From JBFMEX01 sp040752215 (lineage in GTDB: Bacteria > Pseudomonadota > Alphaproteobacteria > Rhizobiales > Hyphomicrobiaceae), in contig JBFMEX010000026.1 in assembly GCA_040752215.1 (NCBI GenBank), forward strand, positions 112,383 to 176,382: a stretch of DNA of 64,000 nucleotides, written 5' to 3'. The translations under genes were made by a program, and so were the position numbers. The notes beneath the pieces were generated by a model, which worked only from the letters and a program-made list of their open reading frames with translations, made no database searches and had not been told where the DNA came from. Positions 33,596 through 41,774 of the stretch are shown here, piece after piece; positions within the stretch are counted from its first letter, which is position 1; every line of letters begins with the position of its first letter.

Positions 33596-36500
33596 ATGTC
33601 GAAGAAAGTCGTCAAGAAGATCGTGAAGTACGTCCACCCGAGCCAGGACATCAACAACGTGACGGACAAGAACGTGGTCGACATCTCGCAGTCGAACACG
33701 ATTGCGGGTGCGCCCCAGCTCGTCTTCGACATCAAGCCGACGATCTCGATCGGTGACGTGACATCCGCCGGCGCCGCGGGCGGCGCGGGCGGCAACGGCG
33801 GGTCGCTGTCGGCCAGCGTCGGCAACGTCTCGATCGGCAGCGCCACGGTCGATGCCAGCTCGGGCAACGCTTCCGGCGGATACGCGCAGGGCCATGGCGG
33901 TGACGGCCGCTCGTCGATCGGCAACACCTCGGCGAATGGTGGCTACGGCGGTGCGGCCGCGAGCGCGCTGCTTGCTGCGGCTGCTGTGACCGGCGCCGCG
34001 GGCAGCGCCACCGCCACGGGCGGCCTCGCGACGTCCGGTCAGGGCTCGGGCGGCGACGTGACGACCGGCAAGGCGACCACGGGGGGCGTGACGGCAAATC
34101 CTTCGAGCGGCAACGCGACCAGCGGCGCGGCCGGCAACGGCGACTCCGAGACCGGTGACTCCGCGGGCGGCGATGCCTCGGCCAGCAACAATTCGATCAG
34201 CATCGGCACTGCCCAGACCGGCAACGGCGGCGCCGGCGGCAATGCCACGAGCGGCAACTCGGTCGGCGGCGATGCCTCGGGCAACGACGATGTCTTCGCT
34301 AATACCGGCGGCCTCGGCTTCGCCAGCGCAACGGGGAATGATACCGGCGGCACTGGCAACACAACGGGCGTTGCTCGGGCCGAGGGCGGCGATTCCGGCC
34401 CGGCGCATTCGGGCGATGTCCTCCTGCCGCAGTTCCTGCCGACGGGTGGTGCCGGCGCAACGTCCGGCGACGTCGACAACGATGTCGATAGCGGCGTCGC
34501 GCTCGGCGGTCTTGGCATCAACATCGCGCCCGTGTTCAGCGGGCTCTCCACCAGCGGCGCGGTGAACAGCTCGAGCAACGGCGTCTCGAGCGTTCTGGCG
34601 ACCAATCCCGGCGTCGCCGTCGGCGGCGCCAGCGCCAACGCCACCGCCGGCAACGCCATCAACCAGCAGCCGATCACCGGCGGCACGGCCAATGGCGGCA
34701 CGGCGGAAGCGCTGTCCAACGCCACGGGTGGGACCGGTCAGGGCGGCTCCGCCAATGGCCTGTCGCAGGGCGGCACGGCGACCGCAGACCAGGATGGCCT
34801 GATCCACGATCTAGCCCATCATCTGGTCGGTACGCAGGCCGGCGGCCAGGGCGCCGACGGTGGTTCGAGCGACGTCGACTTCAACCAGGACATCGCCCTC
34901 TTCGTCGAGCCCTACCTCAACCTGCCCGTCGAGCAGAGCAACAACTCCAACCTCTATGACGCGGTCGCGACACCGGGCATCAAGGGCTGGGTCGAGGACA
35001 CCAACACGTATCAGGTCGGCCAGTCCAACACCATCGCCAACGGGCCGCAGCTGGCCTTCGTGGTTGCGCCGACCATCTCTGTCGGGGACGTGACCTCTGC
35101 CGGTGGTGTCGGTGGCGCCGGTGGCAATGGCGGCTCGCTCGCCGCGGCGATCGGTGACGTCGCGATCGGTGGCGCGGGTGCAAGCTCGCAGGCGGGCAAC
35201 GCCCATGGCGGCGCGGCGAACGGCCAGGGCGGCGATGCAGCCAACTGGGTCGGCGACACGTCCGCCAACGGCGGCGGCGGCGGTGCGGCCGGCAATTCGC
35301 TGACCTCCGGCTCGGCGCAGACCGGCAATGGTGGTAACGCGTACGCCACGGGTGGCGCGGCGTTTGCTGGTGCCGCACTTGCCGGCTCGAGCACGACGGG
35401 TGCCACAGGGTCGGGTGCCGTCACGGCCAGCCCGGATGGCGGCAATGCCGTCACCGGCAGCGCGCGCAATGGCTCGAGCGAGTCGGGTAGCGCGATCGGC
35501 GGTGATGCCTCCGTCGATGGCAACGCACTCGGAACTGGCAATGCGGTCTCCGGTGCGGCGGGCGGCGGCGGCTCGGCGACGAGCGGCAACTCGGTCGGCG
35601 GCAATGCCTCTGGCGGCGATACCGTCTTCGCCGGGGTCGGTGGTCTTGGTACAGGAACTGCCACCGCTAACGACCAGGGTGCGAATGCGGCTCCGACGTC
35701 TGATGCGACGGCGACGGGCGGCGGCTCGGGCACGGCGAACGCCGGCGACATCAACCGTCCGCTGTTCGACAGCAATGCCGGCGACGCCAGCAACACCGGC
35801 ATCGTCCAGAACGTCGTCGCCAGCGGCTTCGGCACGGGCGGCCAGGCGGGCAACAACGCGCCGGTGCACAGTGGCGTCGCCACCAGCGCCGGTGTGACGG
35901 GCTCGAGCAACGCCGTGACGACGACGACGGCTTCCAACCCCGGCCTCGCCAACGCCGGTGTCAGCGGCCTCGCCAATGGTGGGCATGCGACCAACAACGC
36001 GGTCGTCACTGGCGGCAGCGGGGATGGCTATCTCGCCACGGCGACAGCGACGTCGGTCGGCGGCGCGGCGTTTGGCGGTCAGTCCAACGCCACGTCGCAG
36101 GGCGGTCCCGCGTATGCGGATCAGAACGGTGAGATCAAGGATCTGATCACCAATCTGGTTGACACGCAAGCTGGCGGGACAGGTGGCCTCGGCGGCCACA
36201 GCGACGTCGACTTCAACCAGGTGATCGCCCTCGAGGTGTCGCCTCGGATCGACATGCCGATCGATCAGTCGAACGTTTCGAACCTCTACGACGCCACGGC
36301 CTCCTTCGCTCCGGTCGGTCACATCAAGGACATCAACGAGTACAAGGTCACCCAGGCCAACGTCCTAAGCGGCGGCCCGCAGATCGTGTTCTCGGTGACG
36401 CCGACGATCGCGGTGGGTGACGTCCTGTCGCTCGGCGGCAACGGCGGCAAGGGCGGCAACGGCGGCGAGATGTCGGCGACGATCGGTAACGTCGAGATTG

Positions 36501-37696
36501 GCGGTGTTTACGCCACGTCGAACGCAGGCAACGCGGCCGGCGGCGATACCAGTGCGTCTGGTGGTGATGCCGGTGCCGATATCGGCAACACCGCGTCGGA
36601 CGGCGGCCACGGCGGCGCGGCGGCGAATGCTGCCACCGCCGGCGGCGCGACGAGCGGCAACGGCGGCGATGCCACAGCGACGGGCGGCGCTGCGGGCACG
36701 CAGAGCGGCTCTGCGGGCGGCAATAGCGAGACCGGCGGTGCCGAGACCGGCTTCGTGATCGCCAGCCCGGTGGCAGGCGACGCGGAGACGGGGGCGGCAG
36801 CCAACGGCAGCAGCACGACCGGGGCCAGCACCGGCGGCGCGGCCGACGTCGACGGCAACCGCCTGACCTCTGGCTCCGCGACCACTGGCACAGGCGGCAC
36901 GGCCGGGATCGTCGTCAGCGGCAGCTCGCTCGCTGGTGACGCCAGCGGTTCGGACGTTGCCGAAGCGACGCCGTTCGGCGTCGGGGCGGCTACCGCCAAC
37001 GCCAACGACACGGGTGGCGCCTCTGCACAGCCGGGTCCCGCCTCCTCGACCGGCGGCGCCTCGAACACGGCCACTGGTGGCGTGATCGAGCAACCGAACT
37101 TCACGGTCGATGGTGCCGGTGGTGCGACGACGGGTAAGGTCGTCAACACCGTGAACAGCGGAATAGCCACCGCCCAGGGGGCCGTCAATCAGTCGGAGAT
37201 TACCAGCTCCGACGCGACCTCTGGTGCCATCAACGTCAGCGGCAACGGCACCTCGACCACGCTTGCCTTCAACGACGGCCGTGCCGATGGGGCCGACAGC
37301 GGCATTGCTCAGGGTGGCCAGGCGACCAACAACGCGCCGATCCTCGGTGGCGATGCGGATGGTGGTCTTGCTACTGCGCTGTCGAATGGCTTCGGTGCCT
37401 TCGGCAATGGCGGCTCGGCGGACGGTGACTCGTCCGGCGGCTATGCCAACGCTTACCAGAACGGCGAGATCTTCGCCCTTCTGCACGACCTGACGCCGAC
37501 CCAGGAGGGCGGTTACGGTGGTGAGGGTGGCTCGAGCTACGTCGATTTCAACAACGACGTCGCGTTCACCCTCAGCCCGCACGTCTACATGCCCTTCAAC
37601 CAGTCGAACAACTCCGAGCTCATCGACGCCCCGGCGATCGAGGGGCACCACGGCTGGGATCACGACTGGGGCCACGGCGACGGCGCTCCTGTCTGA
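33596..37696 (+). CDS. Giant Gly/Ala/Asn/Ser/Thr-rich three-module repeat protein, putative type I secretion cargo
   Basis: A 1366-residue protein in which I see no cysteine and almost no aromatics. After a basic head (MSKKVVKKIVKYVHPSQD) come three tandem modules at residues 32, 476 and 920. Each opens with QSNTIxxGPQL-type sequence, PTISVGDV and GGAGGNGGSL, and passes GNSVGGDASG. Each closes with TQAGG..., VDFN..IA, and QSNNSNLYDA, at residues 447, 891 and 1336. The C-terminus is rich in His, Asp and Gly. There is no classical signal peptide and no RTX nonapeptide. The neighbouring TolC, ABC exporter and HlyD genes point to type I export, probably to the cell surface or matrix. Asn/Gly ladders suggest a beta-solenoid or polyglycine fold, which is inference. 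Confidence 0.8.
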   Translation: MSKKVVKKIVKYVHPSQDINNVTDKNVVDISQSNTIAGAPQLVFDIKPTISIGDVTSAGAAGGAGGNGGSLSASVGNVSIGSATVDASSGNASGGYAQGHGGDGRSSIGNTSANGGYGGAAASALLAAAAVTGAAGSATATGGLATSGQGSGGDVTTGKATTGGVTANPSSGNATSGAAGNGDSETGDSAGGDASASNNSISIGTAQTGNGGAGGNATSGNSVGGDASGNDDVFANTGGLGFASATGNDTGGTGNTTGVARAEGGDSGPAHSGDVLLPQFLPTGGAGATSGDVDNDVDSGVALGGLGINIAPVFSGLSTSGAVNSSSNGVSSVLATNPGVAVGGASANATAGNAINQQPITGGTANGGTAEALSNATGGTGQGGSANGLSQGGTATADQDGLIHDLAHHLVGTQAGGQGADGGSSDVDFNQDIALFVEPYLNLPVEQSNNSNLYDAVATPGIKGWVEDTNTYQVGQSNTIANGPQLAFVVAPTISVGDVTSAGGVGGAGGNGGSLAAAIGDVAIGGAGASSQAGNAHGGAANGQGGDAANWVGDTSANGGGGGAAGNSLTSGSAQTGNGGNAYATGGAAFAGAALAGSSTTGATGSGAVTASPDGGNAVTGSARNGSSESGSAIGGDASVDGNALGTGNAVSGAAGGGGSATSGNSVGGNASGGDTVFAGVGGLGTGTATANDQGANAAPTSDATATGGGSGTANAGDINRPLFDSNAGDASNTGIVQNVVASGFGTGGQAGNNAPVHSGVATSAGVTGSSNAVTTTTASNPGLANAGVSGLANGGHATNNAVVTGGSGDGYLATATATSVGGAAFGGQSNATSQGGPAYADQNGEIKDLITNLVDTQAGGTGGLGGHSDVDFNQVIALEVSPRIDMPIDQSNVSNLYDATASFAPVGHIKDINEYKVTQANVLSGGPQIVFSVTPTIAVGDVLSLGGNGGKGGNGGEMSATIGNVEIGGVYATSNAGNAAGGDTSASGGDAGADIGNTASDGGHGGAAANAATAGGATSGNGGDATATGGAAGTQSGSAGGNSETGGAETGFVIASPVAGDAETGAAANGSSTTGASTGGAADVDGNRLTSGSATTGTGGTAGIVVSGSSLAGDASGSDVAEATPFGVGAATANANDTGGASAQPGPASSTGGASNTATGGVIEQPNFTVDGAGGATTGKVVNTVNSGIATAQGAVNQSEITSSDATSGAINVSGNGTSTTLAFNDGRADGADSGIAQGGQATNNAPILGGDADGGLATALSNGFGAFGNGGSADGDSSGGYANAYQNGEIFALLHDLTPTQEGGYGGEGGSSYVDFNNDVAFTLSPHVYMPFNQSNNSELIDAPAIEGHHGWDHDWGHGDGAPV
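33689..35020 (+). repeat. Module 1 of the giant protein (1332 bp)
   Basis: This runs from the QSN codons at 33689 to just before the equivalent codons of module 2. The closing QSN box is at 34934. Spacing to the next module is exactly 444 codons. Confidence 0.85.
35021..36352 (+). repeat. Module 2 of the giant protein (1332 bp)
   Basis: This opens with QSNTIANGPQ; the closing QSN box is at 36266, exactly 1332 bases after that of module 1. It resembles module 1 most at both ends and diverges in the Gly-rich middle. Confidence 0.85.
36353..37687 (+). repeat. Module 3 of the giant protein (about 1335 bp)
   Basis: This opens with QANVLSGGPQ, the most diverged copy. The closing QSN box is at 37601, 1335 bases after that of module 2, one codon more than the other interval. 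It runs into the His-rich C-terminus. Confidence 0.85.
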
Positions 37697-37751
37697 CGAG
37701 GACGCTTCTGGCGGCGGCTGACGCGCGAGCGCACCGCCGGCAGAGACGATA

Positions 37752-37780
37752 CCGCCCGGCCTCGACGCGGGGCCGGGCGG
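37752..37780 (+). terminator. Hairpin between cargo and partner genes
   Basis: A ten-base-pair G+C stem (CCGCCCGGCC and GGCCGGGCGG) has a nine-base loop and no T-run behind it. It lies 56 bases after the stop of the large gene and 74 before the partner ATG. It could act as a partial terminator or as an mRNA-stabilising structure that keeps cargo mRNA in excess. Confidence 0.45.
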
Positions 37781-37853
37781 GTTGGCCCGAGCCGACCCGA
37801 GCGGGGCCGGCGTGGGATGCGGCGTAGGTCACACGAGGATTTGGACGTCGCCG

Positions 37854-39665
37854 ATGTCGATTGCCGAGCAGAGGTCTGTCTTCTCGCTGCGCACTGCCGT
37901 CGCGGTGCCCCGTGCCGATTCCGACGCGCCTACTTCCGAGCGCGAGCGCAACCGCTATCTCTGGCACTTCCTGGCGTGGTCGTTCATCGTCGGCGAGGGC
38001 CTCGGCCTCGATGCGTTCCGCGCCGGCAAGGCAAGGGCCGCGGACGACGACGCGGACGAGGCGGGTGCCGCACGCAACGCCGGCGTCGACAAGATGGCGA
38101 TTTCCGACGGCACACCGGCCGAGCATGTCTCGGGCGATGCGGACGACGGCTCGGCTGGAGCGGCGCCAGAGAATCAGGCGCCCCTGGGCCGGCAGGACGC
38201 AGCCGTAGAGGTGCCCGCCGGCGATGGCGGCTATGTCGCCAAGGCGCCCGCATCTGGCGCCGTTTACAACGCGGGGCCCGCGCAGGCGATCGATGCCGGC
38301 GGCGGTGGTGGCGGCGGTGGTTTCGCGGGCTTCGGCGTGACGACGACGGTGCCGATCGATCCTTCGTTTCCGATCCTGCCGCTCTATGCGAGCGACCTGA
38401 CGTTCTTCGACGGCCTCGGCTCGTTCGCCGAGGTTCTCGGGTTCTCGAGCGATCCGTTCTCGATCGCGGCCGAGATCGGCGGCACGGCGAGCGGCCCGGT
38501 CATGGCGGCGCTGTCGTTTGCGCAGCATCCCCTGACCGCGGTGCCGGTGTGGCAGAGCCTCGGCGGCATCGAGGGCGACGTCGAGATCGGTGCCGGCGAC
38601 GGCATGACCTTCGACTGGGTGGTGCAGGCGAGCGGCATCACCGGCAACGGCCAATCGCAGTTCACCTCGACGCACGGCATCGACGGTGGTGTCTACGCGC
38701 AGACGACGGCCGACTCCGAGCCGGGCCTCGGCAACGAGGCGGTGATCGTCGACGGTGGCGACTGGGACGGCACGCTGTGGGTGACCGGGAACTATTACGA
38801 GTTCAACACCATCATCCAGGTCAACGTGCTATGGGACCGCGACACCATCGAGGTCGAGCGCGGCGGCTCGAATGCCGAGACGCCAGTGGTCGGAAGCATC
38901 TCGTCCGGGAACAACGTCCAGTCCAACACGGCCGAGATCCTGGAGGCCGAGGACCTCAATCCGCGCGATCAGCTGATCATAGGCGGGAGCGAGCAGCATT
39001 TCTCCGCCGTGCAGCTCAATGCGATCATCGACGTCGACAACATCGAGTTCGAGCTCGAGGACGTTCTCTCCGGTATTGACCTGCCAAGCCAGATCGACGG
39101 ATTCGGCGACGTCAATTCCGCCGGGCACGACCAGTCGAACGCCTCGCTGATGATGGCGGGCGACGACTTCGAGATTCACCGGATTGCGCCGGAGCGGTTC
39201 TTCGCGCGCCACCAGGACCAGATCCAGCTCGTCAACGGCAACTTCTACGAGTTCAACACCATCGTGCAGGTCAACGTCGTCAATGATGCCGACGAGATTC
39301 ATTCCTACGTCGACGGCCGCCTGAACGAGGCGCGCGACGTGATCGCCTCCGGCGGCAACATCCAGTTCAACCGCGCCTCGATCTTCTCCAACGACAACGA
39401 CGACAGCCTGTTCGTAGGCGGCCGCTATACCCAATACAACTTGGCGCTCCAGATCAACTCGATCGACGACAGCGACCGCATCAGCCAGCTGAGCAATCGC
39501 CAGATCGGGCACGGCAGCGGGAACGACCATGACGGTCATCCAGGCTCGCATCACGGCGACGATGGCGACGATGGCGCCGACGGGCCGAGCCTGCCGGAGA
39601 TCAACATCACCATGCCGAGCGTGATCGAGGACATGATGGTGCGCGGTCACGACGCGCTGGCGTGA
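37854..39665 (+). CDS. Type I secretion-associated partner protein with duplicated beta-repeat
   Basis: A 603-residue protein with no cysteine visible from the chosen ATG. An aromatic segment (YLWHFLAWSFIVGEGLGLD, about 35-53) is followed by an acidic linker and a glycine stretch (149-156). The C-terminal half has two copies of an A-B-A' unit. The first has GNYYEFNTIIQVNVLWDRD at 312, SGNNVQSNTAEI at 351 and GGSEQHFSAVQLNAIIDVD at 377. The second has GNFYEFNTIVQVNVVNDAD at 462, SGGNIQFNRASI at 499 and GGRYTQYNLALQINSIDDSD at 522. A His/Asp/Gly-rich segment (553-574) precedes the end. As I remember, similar proteins in Bradyrhizobium-type genomes are annotated only as type I secretion proteins. 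It may be a second exported protein or a surface anchor for the large cargo. Confidence 0.7.
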   Translation: MSIAEQRSVFSLRTAVAVPRADSDAPTSERERNRYLWHFLAWSFIVGEGLGLDAFRAGKARAADDDADEAGAARNAGVDKMAISDGTPAEHVSGDADDGSAGAAPENQAPLGRQDAAVEVPAGDGGYVAKAPASGAVYNAGPAQAIDAGGGGGGGGFAGFGVTTTVPIDPSFPILPLYASDLTFFDGLGSFAEVLGFSSDPFSIAAEIGGTASGPVMAALSFAQHPLTAVPVWQSLGGIEGDVEIGAGDGMTFDWVVQASGITGNGQSQFTSTHGIDGGVYAQTTADSEPGLGNEAVIVDGGDWDGTLWVTGNYYEFNTIIQVNVLWDRDTIEVERGGSNAETPVVGSISSGNNVQSNTAEILEAEDLNPRDQLIIGGSEQHFSAVQLNAIIDVDNIEFELEDVLSGIDLPSQIDGFGDVNSAGHDQSNASLMMAGDDFEIHRIAPERFFARHQDQIQLVNGNFYEFNTIVQVNVVNDADEIHSYVDGRLNEARDVIASGGNIQFNRASIFSNDNDDSLFVGGRYTQYNLALQINSIDDSDRISQLSNRQIGHGSGNDHDGHPGSHHGDDGDDGADGPSLPEINITMPSVIEDMMVRGHDALA

Positions 39666-39788
39666 CGCGCGCCTCGTATCCGGCGGCCGGCCCGAAAGGG
39701 CGCTGGCATGCATCATGCAGCTTTCCAGCCGGAGGCGGTCGTCGATCCGGTCTGAGCCGGCGGCCGCGCGTGCGTCGGGAGCGGCTCA

Positions 39789-41738
39789 ATGAGCGACACC
39801 AGGCCGAATGCGGCACCGGAAAAGCAGGCTGGCGCACCCGCGGAATCGGCCGCTGTGCCGGCGGACCAAGCCAAGCCCGAGACGGCCGACAAGCCCGAGG
39901 TCGCGGAGGACGGCGCACCGGAGCAGGCGAGCGAGGTCTCGAGCTACGCCCCGGCGGCGCGCAACCCGATGCGGGACTGGCGTATCGTTCTGAGACGCAA
40001 CCTGGCGACGGTCGCCCTGTTCTCGATCTTCGTCAACCTGCTGATGCTGACGATCCCGATCTACCTGTTCCAGGTCTCCGATCGCGTGCTGTCGAGCCGC
40101 AGCGTCGAGACGCTGCTGATGCTGACCATCATGGCGCTCGGGTTCATCGGCGTGCTGTCGCTCTTGGACATCCTGCGCCGCCAGGTGCTGGGCCGCGTGG
40201 CGACACAACTCGAGACGATCCTCGGCGGCACTGTCGTGGCCGGCATGGTGGGCGCGGCGCGGATTGCCGACACCTCGAGCCTGCAGACGCTGCGCAGCCT
40301 GCACCAGGTCAAGAGCTTCATCTCCGGCCCGGTGATGCTGATGCTGTTCGATGCGCCGATGGCGCCGCTGTATTTCATCGCCGTGTTCCTGATCCACCCG
40401 CACCTCGGCATCATCTCGGTCGCCTCCGGCGTCATCCTGTTCACCATCGCGGTGCTGAACCAGAAGCTGACATCGGCGCCGCTCGGCCGCGCCGGCATGC
40501 ATGCGGCCCGCGCCGATGCGCATGCCGAGGCGTTGACCCGCAACTCGCAGGTCATCAACGCGATGGGCATGCTGAACGAGGGCATCCTGCAATGGGGCCG
40601 CGAGCAGGCGAGCGCACTGACACTCCAGCTCGGCGCCCTCGACCGTAATCTGTGGATCAGCGGCGCCTCCAAGTTCACCCGCCTGACGACGCAGATCGCG
40701 ATGCTCGGCTGGGGCGGCTATCTGGCACTTGAAGGTCACCTGACGGGCGGCATGATGATCGCCGCCTCGATCATCGCCGGGCGCGGGCTGCAGCCGCTCG
40801 AGGGCATGATCGAGGGGTGGCGTGGCCTGTTGCAGGCACGCCAGAGCTACGCGCGCATCTGCCAGATGGTGGAGACGATCGCCAACGAGCGCCCGCCGCT
40901 GAGGCTGCCGAAGCCGAAGGGGCGGCTTGCCGTCGACAAGCTGCTCTATCTGCCGCCCGGTACCAAGGAGCCGACGCTCAACGGCATCTCGTTCGAGCTG
41001 CAGCCGGGTGAATCGCTCGCCATCCTGGGGCCGTCCGGTTCGGGCAAGTCGACGCTCGCGCGCATTCTCGTCGGCTGCCTGCTGCCGACCGCGGGCAAGG
41101 TGCGGCTCGATTCGACCGAGCTCAGGAACTGGGACCGCCGCCAGTTCGGCGAGTACACCGGCTACCTGCCGCAGGAGGTGGAGCTGTTCCCGGCCACCAT
41201 CAAGGCCAACATCGCTCGCATGCGCGAGGACCTGCCCGACGAGAAGGTCTACGATGCGGCGGTGCTGACCGGCATCCACGAGATGGTATGCCATCAGTCG
41301 CACGGCTACGAGACGTTCATGGAGGCGAGCGGCGCGCCGCTCTCCGGCGGCCAGAAGCAGCGCATCGCACTCGCCCGCGCCTTCTTCGGCGATCCCGCGC
41401 TGGTCGTGCTCGACGAGCCGAACGCCAACCTCGACGCCGCCGGCGAGCAGGCGCTCGCCGATACGCTGAAGCGGGCCAAGGAGCGCGGCATCACCGTGGT
41501 CGCGGTGACGCAGCGCCCGGCGCTGCTCGCAAGTGTCGACAAGGTGCTGATCCTGAGGGCGGGCCGCGTCGAGGCGATCGGCTCGCCGAACGAGATCCTG
41601 CATCGCGTCGTCAAGGCGCCGGTGCCGACCGCCGTTCCGGTGATGCCGCCCCCAATTCCGGCTACCCCGCCGCCCATTCCGACAACGCCGCCTCCGATCC
41701 CCGCGGTAACGATCGCCGCCGGCCAGCCGCAGGGCTGA
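39789..41738 (+). CDS. Type I secretion system permease/ATPase (PrtD-like)
   Basis: A 649-residue half-transporter. An Ala/Pro/Glu-rich cytoplasmic head (1-60) has no C39 peptidase domain. Six membrane helices follow (about residues 72-340), then the ATPase with Walker A GPSGSGKS (414-421), signature LSGGQ (518-522) and Walker B LVVLDEP (537-543). QVSDRVLSSRSVETLLMLT is typical of the PrtD/AprD/HasD group that exports proteins with uncleaved C-terminal signals. The tail after residue 610 is a PPPIP-type proline repeat, an unusual addition. It starts 123 bases after the partner gene and 36 before the adaptor gene. Confidence 0.93.
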   Translation: MSDTRPNAAPEKQAGAPAESAAVPADQAKPETADKPEVAEDGAPEQASEVSSYAPAARNPMRDWRIVLRRNLATVALFSIFVNLLMLTIPIYLFQVSDRVLSSRSVETLLMLTIMALGFIGVLSLLDILRRQVLGRVATQLETILGGTVVAGMVGAARIADTSSLQTLRSLHQVKSFISGPVMLMLFDAPMAPLYFIAVFLIHPHLGIISVASGVILFTIAVLNQKLTSAPLGRAGMHAARADAHAEALTRNSQVINAMGMLNEGILQWGREQASALTLQLGALDRNLWISGASKFTRLTTQIAMLGWGGYLALEGHLTGGMMIAASIIAGRGLQPLEGMIEGWRGLLQARQSYARICQMVETIANERPPLRLPKPKGRLAVDKLLYLPPGTKEPTLNGISFELQPGESLAILGPSGSGKSTLARILVGCLLPTAGKVRLDSTELRNWDRRQFGEYTGYLPQEVELFPATIKANIARMREDLPDEKVYDAAVLTGIHEMVCHQSHGYETFMEASGAPLSGGQKQRIALARAFFGDPALVVLDEPNANLDAAGEQALADTLKRAKERGITVVAVTQRPALLASVDKVLILRAGRVEAIGSPNEILHRVVKAPVPTAVPVMPPPIPATPPPIPTTPPPIPAVTIAAGQPQG

Positions 41739-41774
41739 GATCGGAGCGCTGCGCATTACAGAGGAAGCAAACCC

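Noticed and set aside
34811..37675. Large minus-strand frames opposite the giant repeat protein
   Set aside because: They mirror the repeated Gly/Ala codons of the plus strand; the plus frame has a ribosome site, regular modules and the locus context.
33596..37696. Possible RTX calcium-binding repeats in the giant protein
   Set aside because: I searched by eye for the GGxGxDxUx nonapeptide. GGAGGNGG and similar runs are frequent but the Asp and hydrophobic positions are missing.
33596..37696. Relationship to mycobacterial PE_PGRS proteins
   Set aside because: The GGxGGNGG runs look alike, but there is no PE domain, the modules are long and regular, and the locus is a type I system; similarity is compositional.
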